A stretch of 64,000 nucleotides of DNA, from NCBI GenBank assembly GCA_019321725.1, contig CM033110.1:8921278-8985277 (forward strand). The letters are read 5' to 3'. Position numbers and translations under genes: made by a program. Under the pieces are notes generated by a model that saw nothing but the letters and a program-made list of their open reading frames with translations, was not told the DNA's origin and did no database searches. Origin of the DNA: Paulownia fortunei (taxonomy: Eukaryota > Streptophyta > Magnoliopsida > Lamiales > Paulowniaceae). Each line of letters starts with the position of its first letter. The first letter of the stretch is position 1. This document shows positions 46,540 through 60,300 of this stretch, piece by piece.

Positions 46540-49200
46540 TTTCCCACTCACTTTCAATTATGCTGAAAATGTGGCAATGAAGGCTCAAGTGATGGATGAT
46601 TCATGGTTATGGTATTGGAGACTTGGTCACTTGAATTTCCAAAGTTTTAAGTTACTTCAACACAAAAATATGGTACATAGGCTCCCCAAAATTGAAGAAA
46701 TGCAGCATGTTTGTGAAGGATGTGCCCTTAGAAAGCATCATCGACAATCTTTTTCTAAAGGAGTTGCTTGGAGGGAAAAGCAACCTCTAGAGCTTGTGCA
46801 CTCAGATGTGAGTGGACCTATGTCTACACTTTCTCATGGATAAAACAGGTATTTCATCCTCTTTATTGATGATTTTACTCGTATGACATGGATTTATTTC
46901 ATGAAGCAAAAATCTAAAGTTTTTGGCATTTTTCGAAAGTTCAAAAGTCTTGTTGAAAATCAAACTAGTTATTCCATTAAAGTTCTTAGAAGTGATAATG
47001 GGAAAGAATATACTTGAGTTCAACAAGTTTTGTGAAGAAGAAGGCATTGAAAGACAGCTCACAATTGGATATACTCCAGAACAAAATAGAGTATCGGAGA
47101 GAAAAAAATTAAACGGTGATGGAGATGGCAAAATCAATGTTGTATGTCAAAGGATTGTCTAGAAGTTTTTGAGCAGAGACAGTTTATACGACTGTTTAAT
47201 TGTTGAATAGATGTCCAACCAAAGCCGTGATGGATAAAATACCTCTTGAAGCGTGGAGTGGTAGAAAACCTTTGGTGAAGCACTTAAGAATTTATGGATC
47301 AGCTTGCTATGCTCAAATTCCAAAAGTGAAGAGGCAAAAACTGGATGAAACAAGTGAGAAATGCATTTTTGTTGGCTATAGCAGTAAGTCGAAGGGTTAT
47401 CACCTCTATAACTTAAAAAATAAAAGTATAATGAGTAGTCGGGATATCATATTTGATGAGAATACATCTTGGAATTGGAAGACAAGTAAAATTGAGAAAG
47501 CAACAGGCTTCTTTGATGAGAAAAATCAAAATTCAGCAAGTGAGCTTGAAGAAAATGAAGAATTTGCTCCAAATACTTCAGGAGCTGATTTTTCATCTTC
47601 TAATGGCTCATCTTCAAGTTCAAGTTCAAGTTCTACTCTACTGAAAATGAGAAGCCTAAGTGATGTTTATACAAGGTGTTATTTTTATACAATTGAACCT
47701 GACAATTTTGATGAAGCAAGCAAGGAAGAAGTCTGGAGAAAAGCAATGCAAGAAGAAATAAATGTCATTGAGAAGAACAAGACATGAGAGCTAGTTGAAA
47801 GACCAACCAACAAAGAAGTTGTGTTGTGAAGTGGATTTATAAGGTGAAATTGAATGAGGATGGTTCTTTCCAAAGAAGCAAGGCAAGAATTATAGCAAAG
47901 GGATACACACAACAACTCGAAATTGATTTTCAAGAGACTCACTCTAGTTACTCGTTTAGACACAATCTAAATGCTCGTTGTATTTACAACCAAACAAGGA
48001 TGGTCATTACATCAACTTGATGTAAAATCTACCTTCTTGAATGGAGAATTGAAAGAAGAAATTTTTCATGAACAACCGTAAGGTTTTATGATCAAAGAAG
48101 AAGAAAATAAAGTCTACCGATTGAAGAAAACTTTATATGGGCTGAAACAAGCTCCAAGAGCTTGGTATAACCAAATTGATTCATACTTCAGTCATCAAGA
48201 TTTCAAGAAGAGCAAAAGTGAACCAAACTTATATGTGAAAACTTAAGGTAAGTCCACTCTCATTGTTGCTTTATATATTGATGATTTATTATTTTATGGT
48301 GACAATGAGAACATGATATATGATTTTAAGAATGAGATAATGAAAAAATATAAAATGAATGATATGGGGATACTCCATCATTTCTTGGACATAGAGATTT
48401 ATCAAGAAAGTGATGGTATGTTTATTTCTCAAAGGACATGTGCTGAAAATATTTTGAAAAAGTTTGGTATGAATGATTGTAATTCAACTTCTATACATTG
48501 GTTGTTAATAAAAATTAAAGAAGGAAGATGGTGAGAAAAAAGTTGATGCCACTTTATATAGAAGTTTGATTGGCAATTTATTGTATATCACTGCCACGAG
48601 GCTAGATATCATGTTTGCCATAAGTTTGTTGTCAAAATTCATGAACAATCTTAGTCAAGCTCATTTTGGAGTTGGAAAAAGAGTGCTAAGGTATATCAGA
48701 GGTACAACTAACTTTGTTATCAAATATTGGCGAGGTTCTAAAGTGAAGTTAGAAGGTTATTGTGATAGTGATTGGGCAAGTTGATTGGATGATATGAAGA
48801 GTACATCTGGTTATTTTTTTTTTCTTGGTTCTAGTGTGTTTTCTTGGGCCTAAAAGAAACAACAATCTATTGCTCAATCATCTGCGGAAGTAGAATATGT
48901 TCAGCTGCAATAGCAACATCTCAAGTCATTTGGTTGAGAAGAATCCTTGAAGATGTTGGGAGGAACAAGGTGTTGCTACGGAATTATTTTGTGACAACAA
49001 ATCAGCAATTGCAATGAGAAAGAATCCAATTTTTCATAGCCGAACAACACACATATCTATCAAGTATCATTTCATTCGAGAAGCAATTGAAGAAGGTGAA
49101 GTGCGGCTCACATTTTGCAGATTAAGTTGCAAACATTCTTACCAAGTCTCTTCCTAAAGATAAATTTCTAAAAATGAGAGAACTTTTTAGAATAATGGAT
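46540..49200 (+). pseudogene. Copia integrase, reverse transcriptase and RNase H
   Basis: Order: GAG-pre-integrase HHCC zinc region (WRLGHLNFQSFK, HVCEGCALRKHH), integrase core (LVHSDVSGPM, FIDDFTRMTW, VLRSDNGKEY then a frameshift), integrase C-terminal part (47200-47787: LRIYGSACYAQIPK, KCIFVGYSSKSKGYHLYNL, then a Ser-rich linker), reverse transcriptase ([43 protein letters not shown]) and RNase H (RYIRGTTNF, YCDSDWAS then stop, later [15 protein letters not shown] in pieces). The RT box is YIDD, not the usual YVDD. Frameshifts or stops lie near 46841, 47015, 47160, 47788, 48246 and 48532. Confidence 0.9.
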
Positions 49201-49210
49201 CAGCACATTA

Positions 49211-49221
49211 ATGGGGAGAAA
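49211..49221 (+). other. Polypurine tract
   Basis: ATGGGGAGAAA immediately before the 3' LTR. Confidence 0.75.
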
Positions 49222-49620
49222 TGTTGCAATTAATGTACTGAAAAAGAAGCAAATTTAGAATCACATCATGTTTAAATATTGTAATTAATATGCAGTAAAT
49301 TTGGACTCAATGTATCATATTTTTGTTAAAAATATTTCATCCTATATAATTGTAGATTGTGCTATAGGTTGGCTAGTTGTGTTTTCTAGATTTCACTTTT
49401 GTCTTCATTTTGTCAAAATATGCAGTATGTTCATGTATTAATTATGATTGTATGAATGAAAAAGAGAGGTGAGCCATTACAAAAATATCATATTTTGCTC
49501 TTCATTTTTCTCTCTGTTTTTTAGCTCAAAACACATTTTAGTTGCTGAAAATTTGTAGCCATTATCCTCCATAACTAAGCCTTATTTTCAACATAACAAG
49601 CTTCCAAAAATAATTCAACA
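49222..49620 (+). repeat. 3' LTR of 44 kb Copia element
   Basis: 399 bp, TGTTGCAATTAATG...ATTCAACA, partner of 44643-45047, followed by AATAT. Confidence 0.93.
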
Positions 49621-50311
49621 AATATAGCGAAACATGAAACTACGGGGGCTAGTTAGTGATCTTGATTTATAGATTGGGGCCTAGCAGAAATAAAGAAACT
49701 GCAGAAAGTTCATAAGGGAGGAGCAGATAACAATGTGGAAAGACTGAATTGATCATCTGTTGATGAGGTATCTGACTTCTCCTTTGAATGATGAATTTTG
49801 GATCCTGATGGATATGTGAAGGTTAAATGTATTCCAACTGGTGATAATAATATTTTTTTCTTATTTGACAAGTAATTGTACAGAATGGATAATGCCTCAA
49901 AAATTTAGTTTTTGTTTAATGAGTTGGAGGAGACACCACAAGCCAGTCTTAGTGTTCATGTCTACTAAATAACTCACTGTTTTTTATTAGACTAGTAAGA
50001 AATACGAGCAATATGATTTATAATAAATAAAATTAATAAAAAATATTATTTCACTTTTTAATACAGTTTTTGTTACTATCATATTTTGTTTTGTAATTTC
50101 AAATATTTTTTTAGCAAAACTCTAGTCATATTTTAGATAAATTTTCTTTTACCATTGAAAACTTATTTGCAAATTAATATGGATGACAGAATATCCACAT
50201 CTCTATATCGACCTATATATGTATTTAGTTTGATAGAAATTAAAACATTAGAATGCAATAAATAAGAAAACAAACCAGCCAACACAAGATCCAATATTAT
50301 AAGAAACAAAT

Positions 50312-50620
50312 TTATTGAATATTCAAAACTATGTAATATTTAACTAAGTAAATTATTTCTTTATAAATAATAATATTTAAAATTTCTAGTTGCATTAGTC
50401 ATTTTCTTTGTGTGATTCAAACAGCTAGAGATGATGTCTTTTTATTTGAATTCGTATATTTCTTTGCATTGTTATTTGAATTTTCAAGTATGTCTCGTCC
50501 TCTCTCATTCTAATTTTAGTTTGTTGTGTTGTCTTTCTTACTTTGTTTTATTTATAAAATGTTAACAAAAGAATGAATAAAAGAGTATCAATATTTTTTC
50601 ATTTTTATTTTTTATATTGT
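50312..50620. repeat. Old dispersed repeat, copy A
   Basis: Shares TTGAATATTCAAAAC, a TTTAACTAAG segment, AAATTTCTAGTT and a T-rich tail with 52177-52490 in the same orientation. Diverged, with indels. Nature unknown. Confidence 0.5.
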
Positions 50621-52176
50621 AAGTTACTTTTATAAATTTAATATAATTCAATACAAAATTGAAAAATAAAATTAAAATTCATGAGAGTAAAAGTTGAATT
50701 CGAATTATTCTTTAATATTTTGAATAAATCTTCATCCCTGAGTTTAAAATCTTCAAATTTAGTTCATGACCTATTTGGTTTAGATCATTTCTTTTGAAAC
50801 TTTTATTTGAAAAATAAATTATAAAGTAAGCAACTTTGAATTAACCAATATCAATAAAAAGTATTTGATTATTAACTTGAAAATTTATTTTTTCATGTTG
50901 ACCAACTTGACAATGTAAACTAAATAAAAATTTTAGACGTCCACTATATTTTTCACTTATTCAAATTCCTTCAGTAAAAATTCAATTTTGTATTTTCTCT
51001 TTTTTGTAGTTTGTACTTTTTTCAACAATCAAGTGCTAAAACTAATTTTTTCTAAGGTTTTTTCTGCTTAATTAAATAATTCATTACTTAAAAAAGTGAC
51101 TAAATTATTTATTCTAAAGTTGCACTAAAATACTACTTATGCCATAAAGTACTGATTATTGAAAATAAAATTACTTGTATTGAAAATGAACTATTGTGAA
51201 AATTAGTCAGCGAATGTCTAGGTAGACTCATTCTATAATAAAAACATTCGTACTAATTAATAAAATATAACTTTGTAAGTTTGAATCTCTACATGATAAA
51301 AGTATAATCTAGTATTTACACGTACATATACACATTCACAAAAAAACAAAAGGATTTTATAGTATCTAAATGTTCTACGCTGCAATTTAAATTTAAAAAG
51401 AAGGAAATAATTTTTATACATACAAATAAGCCATATAAATATAGATCAAATTTAAATTATATTATATTATACATTGTGCAAGGTAAAAATAAAGACAATT
51501 TTGGAAGAAAGTGGCACAAAGTTGACTTTTGTTCGTTCATAGAAAAAGACACGACATCATTTGCAAGACGAAAGCAGTATTACTCATTAATTCGTAAAAT
51601 ATTAAAGTCTAATATTATCCATTTATTTATTTATAATTTCATTTGTTCACTATTCTTTTTCCTTCTCACTCAATCTAATAAAGAAATATATGTCATAAAC
51701 TTAACACCAAAGTACAGATAAAGAAATATTCACAAAAAATCATTTTTCCATATCTTTATAATTTTATTTAACAACCATGTATATAATTTTATTAGTTATC
51801 TATAATTTAATAAAAATAGATATTTAATAATCCTACACGAGTTCAAAATGCAGTGCTATGTATATGGTGCTTGCAATGCATTATATATAACCAAATTGAG
51901 TAATTTTATACATGATAAGTATTAATTGATAAACGCTTTTTTGTTAGCTATTTGCAATTGTGCTCAATTTTCTGAAAAAAAAACTTAAATAATAAATCAT
52001 AAGGGTTGTAGTTAAAGAACCTTAGTTTATATATATATATATATATTCTCCTTTTTGTGGATCCTAATTTTTTGGAGTTTTGACTTCAATTTAAAAACGG
52101 ATCCTTCGAAAAATAATTACATAATTACTTAGTTGTAGATCAATTAGTATCATTTTATGTATTATGTAGAAATATG

Positions 52177-52490
52177 TTAGGTTATTGAATATTCAAAACC
52201 TAAATATTAATTTAACTAAGAAATTTTTACTATTTAAATTTCTAGTTACATTAGTTTTTCTTTTGTTTGACATTATCAAATCGAGATGTTCTCTTTTTAT
52301 TTGGTTTTATAGATTTTTTTGTGTTTTTCTTTTTGAACTATTATCTTTTTTTTCTCACTCAAAATTTAGTTATTGATCTCACACTTCTTCTTTTTTAACA
52401 AATAAAAGCTGACAATGGAATATACTCATGACTAAAAGTGCATCACTATCTTCTTCAATCTTTTTTCTATTCTTTAGATTGTACGTTAGT
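52177..52490. repeat. Old dispersed repeat, copy B
   Basis: Direct-repeat partner of 50312-50620. Confidence 0.5.
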
Positions 52491-52667
52491 TTTTCTATTG
52501 TTTTAGATTTTTTGAATTGAACTTTTCATTTTATTGATTAGGCATAATTAACCAAAACTTAGAAAGAAAACTCAATGAAAGCAAAGTAATTTTTTCTCTT
52601 ATTCTTTAAATTCTCTTTTTTACATCTCAACTTTTATTTTAAATTTTGTTAACTATGAGTATCTTTG

Positions 52668-53100
52668 TTTTTTTTATTAATATGATTATAATAAGAAGAG
52701 GATAATTAGTGAGAATATTAAAAAATATTATAAATCAATCCTTATGCAAAATGATCAACTTTAAACAATCGTAACTCTCGCCACCTAATATATAGTTGGA
52801 GAGCTTTTGAAGTCTATTTTTATATAAAACTTATTTCATTTAAAAACTCAAAGTATTGAAAATATTATCACAAAAAGAATTTAGATTACTAACTTTTGAA
52901 GAAGAGTTTGAGATCAAAAAGGAAGTTTGGTGTAATATTGTAGTTCTTTTAATTAAGTATGAATAAACTTATTTTTTATTAATAGGGTACGTTATAATAG
53001 AAGAGAATAATCGGAGAGAAAATTAGAAAAAAATATTATAAATCTCCTCGAATGATCAACTATAAACAACCATAACTCTCTCATACAAAGTTTTCTATAT
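52668..53100. repeat. Diverged ~125 bp direct duplication
   Basis: 52668-52790 and 52973-53100 share TTATTAATA, AATATTATAAATC, AATGATCAACT and AACCATAACTCTC-like text, about 305 bp apart. Confidence 0.55.
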
Positions 53101-54481
53101 GTGCATAATATATGATTGGAATTAGTTGCTATAGAGATATTTACAGTTATTCAAAATATGATCAATTAATTATAATATATATCATCTTAATTACCATCAA
53201 GTATTACAATGGAGTTTGGATATTTTAGGTTCATAAAAATTTTAGAACCCTAAGACTATCAATATCAATTGGAACGTAAAAATCCAATTTTATAATATAA
53301 GCAAATCAACAAATTTAATTAAACTTCAACGCGCTATATTCTAGACCAAACTTTAAATTGACACAGAATTAAAAGGGAAACATGTGCTCTAATTATTTAA
53401 CACAGTAAATTAAGAAACACAAATTTCAAATGAAATAGAAAGAATAATTTATGAAACACTATTTGTGGTGCATGCCTAATCCATAAAGATAATTAGATAA
53501 GTATTTTTTAACTTGCAACTTCTCATGTTCTATTGCATGATACAAAAATTTTATTGTCCTTTCAATTAGGTCAAGGTGAATCTCTGTATTTTAAACTTTT
53601 TAAATCCTATTTCAATTCTGTAGTCAACTGATCAAAGGTCTAAGTCTTCAAAAACACATGCATGCCAACCAAGTACAAAAAACCCAAGACTGCTACTCAT
53701 CCATGGCTCACTTGAAGCAATGCAGCAGATGAAATGAAAATATCCTGTTTCGACATCTTTGTACCAACATCCATTTTCTTTTCTGATCATATTTTCATTG
53801 AAAGGAAAAAAAGGACAATTATATTTAAAATCTTTTTGTTGAGATGATAGACATGCTTGTTCCATCCTAATGTTATTTTAGTTGAAATAACAGATAACTG
53901 AACCATTTCTAGACAAACTAATCCAGTGGGAGCAGGAGGAAAAGTAAATGTATTTGTAATATTGTTTTTTATGTTGAAAAATTCAGTTCAGTTCAACATT
54001 TGATTTTGATTTTTATAAAAATTCAGTGATTTCAATTTTTTGTTTTGGTTTATTGAACCTGTACCAACTACCCATTTATTATTTTTTTTATATTTTTATA
54101 TTTTCTTTTTATGTATATATTTTATATCTATTATTTATCGTTATACTATTTTTAATTTTTTTAACTTACCAAAATAAAATTAAAAACTGAAGAATGTAAT
54201 TATAAATGTTTTAATTATTTTTACCAAGAAATAAAGACAATTACCAAGAAAAATACAAATGAAGTATAATAAACAAATGATCAAGAACTAATTATTAATG
54301 AAAATATAAATCAAAATCTGGGTAAAAATCCAAATCTTGATGATTTTTTAACCTTTTTTCATTGAATTATTTGAAACTCCACCGGCAACAACAGCTGATA
54401 AGAGAATGATGGCAACAAAGTAAAACATGTGAGGATTCGATAATCATAGGACAAAAGAATAAGATTTCTTGAATCGGGAGA

Positions 54482-54773
54482 GTGATAGCATTGCGGAAGA
54501 TCCACATTGGGACAGAAACCCAGAAATCAGGTTTCCAGCTTTTTCTATTACGAAGTGAAAGCCGAGCAGCCGCTCATCGAAGAACGCGTATTCTCCGCAG
54601 CCCAATTCCAGACCCTAGCCATGTCGCAGAGAACCAAAAAGAAAACCAATATTTATTTTTATTTTTTTCACTTGTTTTTCATTATGAACAGTTTGCTAGG
54701 CTTGTGTGGAGTTTCTTTTGTCTCTCTTTTCAGTAATAAGATTCCACGGACTATAATGGTGAAGTTTATCTGA
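54482..54773 (+). other. GC-richer patch with unassigned open frames
   Basis: Two overlapping plus-strand frames (84 and 88 codons). One reads EVKAEQPLIEERVFSAAQF, which looks protein-like, but I recognise no family and see no splice-linked partner exons. The composition is higher in GC than the surrounding 5 kb. It could be a decayed exon. Confidence 0.2.
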
Positions 54774-56457
54774 TAAACACCCCACTAAAATTTTTAAAAA
54801 GTGTTTTGGCATTAAAAATTAATTATCAGACTACTATTTAGAAAAAGAAAACAAAAATAAAAAATCTCTAGACACATAGGCCTGGCTAGTTTAGATTGAA
54901 ATTAGTTGAGGAAGTGTAGTACACGTAGTGGACCACTGGAATGGAAATCTGAAACTTGGTGAATTAGGCTCAATGTATATTTTTGTTTGTCACACATTTA
55001 TTGATATTTCTAGATGGATATGGCCTCATAAAACTATAAAACCCTCGTTACAGAGATATTTCAGCAATTTGCCTTTTTCTTTTTTTTTTTTTGTTTTCTT
55101 TGATTTTGTTTTTTTCATATATTTCACAAAAAATTAAAAAACAAAATCTAAATATTGTTAGAATCGCACGAGTGTAGAAAAAATTTTATAATGAAAAATT
55201 AAAGAAAAAATAGGTCATTATATACATCCATGGCCTAATAGTACTTAATCTTTTGAGTCAATACTAGGCATCACTAAATTTGGATGAATTCTCAAGTTTG
55301 ATTTTTAATCAATTGATTTTTAATTGAATGGAATCCATCAAACTTTTTATTTATATATGACCTCCAAATAATTGGACCAATTTATTTATTTATTTTTTAA
55401 TATTGGCCCATAAACATATGTTCCTTGTTGCAACACGACAACTTTTTTGATTGTTAATCTATGTACTAAATTTGGCTCCAACTCTAACTTCAAACAATTT
55501 TGATTTTCTTTGAAAATTTTATAAGAAAATTAAAAGTTGGAGAAGTTGGAGCATAAATTGCGTCTAGATTGTAGTTTTTTTTCCACTTAAATTTAAATAT
55601 TTAAAAACAGACTCGATTAAATTTTTGTTTAGTTATCAAATACTGACTTATTTTTTATAGTTTTATTTAATTTTACATATAAATTTTTATATTTATAATT
55701 ATTTTTATACTTTTTCAACATACAACTTTTTCTAATTTTACATACAATTTTTTACATACTTTTTAATCTCAAATTTGAAAGATATAGAACACAACGTAAT
55801 TGGTAAATTTACATCCTTATATTATCATATGCATGGAGCCTAAAATAAAGTGATTAGTTATTTTTATATATTTATGATGATTTTATGTTTTAATTAAAAT
55901 GAGGCTTACGCAATCTCATCATTTCTCTACTTTTATTCTAAATGCAATTTATGTCTCTCTTCTATGTGCTTCATTTTGAAATTGTTCTAAGGTTATTTAA
56001 ATTTTTGGATGTTATGAAAGCACATTAGGTAGTAATTTGAAATTTCACCGTAAAAATTTTGGTAAATGCCACATCATTTTTTTTCAAAAAAGACATAAAT
56101 GTTTTTGTCACAATTTGAACTTCAAGGATTGAATGCAGCCAATGTTATATTTTATGGGAACAAAGTATAATTAACCTTATATATTCAATTAACACATTTT
56201 TTCTTAATGTATTTTTCTTATCAACTTCTCATAAGAAACAGTTCTTGATTTTGTAATGGGCATACAATGATTTTTTTTTAATTGACATTCAGTGTTTTTA
56301 TGGTATAAAAATATATTGTATTATTAGTAAAACTTAAATAATATTATTAGTTTTACTGAATAAATATATTCCTCCTATAACGAGCGTTTAAGCGAAACAA
56401 TGTCAATGAAAGATACGACGGGATGACTTTAGTGGCAATAGAATACCGGCCTCCAAC

Positions 56458-56974
56458 TAGGGATGGCAATGAGCCATGTTTAAACTTGGCCCTGTAACAA
56501 ACCCGCTCCGTTTGGGGCAGGTTCAAACCCGACTAAACGGGTTTGTGATGGGTAATGGGTTTTGATTTTTTAAATTCGGCCGGGTTCGGGGCGGGTAACG
56601 AGTCCTATTGGACCCGCCCCATATTTTATTTAATATGTATTGTTAGGGTGTGTAATGTCAATAAAGTGAAAAAATCGTATTAGAAATTTTTTTTGTTTGA
56701 TTTAGGTATTGTAAATAAATGTTGGTGGCTTATATTTATCTTATCATATTTATTATATTTTTTTTTTTCAAAATATATTGTAAGATGAATTTAATGAATT
56801 AAGAAATTTGAAAGCGGGTTGGCAGGTCCAAATGGGTTGGATCCGCCGGGTTTTATGTCCGGGACGGGACGGGACGAGTCTTCAATTCAAGAGGGGCGGA
56901 GCGGATCTCTGGTCCAATTTTCTCTTGATAGGGTGGGTCTCGAGTTTGGTCAAATCCGTCCCATTGACATCCCA
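56458..56974. mobile_element. hAT-like non-autonomous element
   Basis: The ends are imperfect inverted repeats: TAGGGATGGCAATG on the left and, inverted on the right, TGGGATGTCAATG. The inner sequence is GC-rich GGGTTCGGG/GGCGGGTAA text typical of a widespread plant repeat family. Length is 517 bp with no coding. Adjacent octamers share CTCCAA but do not form a clean 8 bp duplication. The superfamily is inferred from the TAGGG ends. Confidence 0.5.
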
Positions 56975-57165
56975 AACTCCAGTACAGTACAGGGTTAAAA
57001 TGACAAAACAAAATAGTAATTGATGGTAAAAAGAAAATAAAAATTAAAACTTTGCAATAACGGCACAAAACATAGAAACAACATAGGCATTTCCAAGTAA
57101 TTGATTCCAAAAGTCCAATGGGAAAGCACCTCCTCAGCCTTTTTCTTCATCTTTCTTTCTCATAC

Positions 57166-57190
57166 TATATATTTATACATGTATATATAG
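57166..57190 (+). promoter_or_regulatory. Candidate TATA region of the kinase gene
   Basis: TATATATTTATA at 57166 and TATATATAG at 57182 lie 120-140 bp before the start codon. They are followed by a CT-rich stretch (57200-57240) typical of plant 5' leaders. Confidence 0.45.
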
Positions 57191-57307
57191 AGAAAAAACC
57201 TGATCTCTTTCTCCTTGTTCCCACCTTTTACTCTTCTGACTTCTTGGAACCAAATTATGCTTCTCTTTAGACTGTTATAGGAGGAATTAGCTGAAGATAA
57301 TTTCCTA

Positions 57308-60300
57308 ATGGGGAATTGCTTTGGGTTTCAGCCGGCTGCTGATCCTAACCCCAGCTCCACTAATCCTAATAGCTCCACCAGACCCTCCACTCCAGGTATT
57401 TTCTGACTTCACTTTCAGCTTAAAGGCTTCTTACTTTTTGTGGGCAGTTGAAAAATTTATTGGGATTCTTGAATTTTGCCTCATAAAGGGGAAAAAAGAA
57501 TGTTACTTACTTATCTTGATGCTTTTTGTTGAGCAACTTATTTTTCCTTTTTCGGCCAAGTCATCATATGGGAGCTCTTTTTATTAGTCTGATTCTCTTT
57601 TAGACTCTGTCCCGTTTGATTCTAATGAATAGATTATTGTAATAGTAATTATTTATCCACTGTTTGTACTGTGTTTTTCTTAATTCGAAACAGAGTGAAA
57701 GACTATGTTGAGTTTACTTTTCCTATATGTAATTTAGGGACATCGCATAATTACAGCAATGGCGGAGGTCTTTCTGCCACGAGCAGCAGTGCCGGCCTCA
57801 GCCAGTTTTCAACTGCTTTAAGTGATGATGCTTATTTGAATGGAGAAATATTGCCCACTCCTAATATGAAGATTTATAGTTTTACTGATCTGAAAAATGC
57901 CACAAGGAATTTTAGGTCTGATATGGTGTTGGGGGTGGGAGGTTTTGGGACTGTGTACAGGGGATGGGTTGATGAGAAGACACTCGTTCCATCTAAACTT
58001 GGTACTGGGATGATGGTTGCCATCAAGAAGTTGAACCCGGAGAGCATGCAAGGCTTCGGAGAATGGCAGGTAATATAAGCGAAAAACGTTTATTTGATTG
58101 TGTACTTAATTTCACTGCACTAGTACTAATCTAGCTATCTCACTGTGGACTTATTACTTATAGAGGAAAAAGCGAGCAAGGTAAACTCAACCTCCATCTT
58201 AGAAGCAGTTGAAATTGAGATACTGATTAGAAAATTTGTTTTGGTATCTGTGGATGGTAAAAGAATAAACTAGGTTGTTTTTCTCTGATTAATAAGAGGA
58301 GGCCTCTAGGCTGGTCGGTGCATTCTTCGCCTTAAGTTTTTGGGTTAAATGCTTCCCGAATAGGTTCTAATATGCATGGGTATTTGTTGGTCATTGTGGA
58401 CTATAAGTTTAGTCTAGGATGGTGACCAATTTGGAGTTACCATTGTCAAATGATGAAATAATAAGGTAAGGCAGGAGTGTTCCTAATTGATTGACTGTCC
58501 CCCTAAATTTTGAGGTTCATTTCTGGTCTCCTATAATCAGGTATAGATGGTCCATAGACACTAAAAAGCATATGCATGCAACAACTGAAAAGAATAACAT
58601 TCATAAGCAATTGTCTTTAGAAGTCTAATAACAATGGTTAGATATAATACTGAATGGTTGCTGCTTCTCAAATTACAATTGGTCATCTTTATGAAAAAAT
58701 GTTGTTCAGCTGGGTGGGAGGGCATGTTTTTGTTTTTTAACTGACAATGTTTAATAGCTATACTGTGCAAAATAAACTTTGTTGCTAAAATGTTAGCACA
58801 TTGTTTTATGTCCATTTAACAATATTTACATATTACATATGGCTTTGCATTCCTATGAGTTTATTGATTTTATGATTGGATATGGCTCTGCATATCTATG
58901 TCAATCCTTTTATTTTATTCTTAGTTATTGATTAGGAACACAATTGACTGGACTTTGCTTCAAGTTCATTCTATTGGGTCATAAATAGATTTCGTTTATG
59001 TCTGCCTCTCTTACAATCTTTCTGTTATATCATCAGAATTTAGATCTCTATAGTTGATACTTCGTGTTTCTTAATTTGAAAATGCAGGCAGAAGTGAACT
59101 TTTTGGGAAGGCTGTCGCATCCTAACTTGGTAAAGCTCTTGGGATACTGTTGGGAAGATAAAGAGCTGTTACTTGTCTATGAGTTTATGCAGAAGGGAAG
59201 CCTGGAAAACCATCTGTTTAGAAGTAAGAATGTGCTTTAGAAACTAAGAGAATGAAAGACCAGAGAAAACAAATTGATCGTTCCAAATCTGGCTTTTTTG
59301 GATATGCAGGAAATGCTGCCATTGAACCATTATCATGGGATATAAGACTCAAAATAGCCATAGGAGCAGGAAGGGGCCTGGCTTTTTTGCACACTTCTGA
59401 GAAGCAAGTCATTTACAGAGACTTTAAGGCCTCCAATATTCTTCTTGATGGGGTAAGATTCTTTATAATCATGCTCCCACTAGCTGAGGTTATTCTTCTA
59501 CTTCTTTGTGTTCTTTGACAATGTTAAATAAATTGGGCGTATAGTGAACTATATAAGTTTGAAACCTGGGGTTGTCATCCCTGCATTCTTTCCTTCTTTT
59601 AGGAATACAAGGAAAAAGAAAAAGAAAAAAAGAAACTTGTGGAGTTCAATTTTGTGTTTCATGAATTGAACAATGTAGTGACGACATCAATGAAAATATA
59701 AACCTACATCAGGGGCGGGCTGCTGTAATAGTTGTAAATTATCTAACCCGTGTCTTTTTTCCTGCACCCAACTTATCGCTAGTCAGCTATTAAGCAAAGC
59801 ATTCAGAGCTAGGAAGAGAGAATTATTTGAGGTCTATGTTACCGGGGAGCAGTCCCAGTATGTCCAATACTTGAGATTTTGCGCTAATGGGTTAAGAGTT
59901 GCTGATATAACTGATGTCCTGGTGATGGAGTGATGAGGTTGTAAAATAGTAGTAGCCCTGACGTTTAAGAATAATTGATAATCTTCTTCATTGATCGCTA
60001 TTGTATATATACAAGTTACAGAATTTTATGATCCGAAAGATATTGGGAATAGTAATCACAATAGAGGATTTACAGTAGTATGATTTAATATGTACAACTA
60101 ATTGATATGTGACAGAAATCTAGAGCAAGTAAATTTCAAAGAATCTCTAATTATAAATGGTGAAGTAAACTTGAGCAAAGAATCAGCAACTGAAACTGAA
60201 TTCAGAAATGATTCTCAACATGGTGAGACTGCAGTTGGGGACCATTACAGTGTGAAAAGCCTTTGATAGCTGGTTCATTTCTGTGTCATTTTACTTCTGC

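Larger units (their letters stand above)
44643..49620 (+). mobile_element. Ty1/Copia retrotransposon with both LTRs, 4.98 kb
   Basis: LTRs at 44643-45047 and 49222-49620 have TG...CA ends and are flanked by AATAT on both sides (44638-44642, 49621-49625). About thirty substitutions separate the LTRs by eye. A compact Copia layout fills the space: primer site, Gag, protease, integrase, reverse transcriptase, RNase H, polypurine tract. Stops and frameshifts throughout show it is inactive. Confidence 0.95.
49626..56457. other. AT-rich intergenic region
   Basis: Nearly 7 kb without a recognisable gene. It contains two pairs of diverged direct repeats (50312-50620 with 52177-52490; 52668-52790 with 52973-53100), a (TA)n run at 52025-52046, and a GC-richer patch at 54480-54720. 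The first 230 bp beyond the Copia element may continue exon-like debris from 44523-44642. Confidence 0.5.

Noticed and set aside
53880..54110. TTCAGTTCAGTTC-type text resembling a CGGTTCGGTT plant repeat
   Set aside because: Too diverged to define ends or a family.
59252..59518. 88-codon frame starting before kinase exon 4
   Set aside because: It begins inside intron 3; retention of that intron would bring a stop shortly after exon 3.
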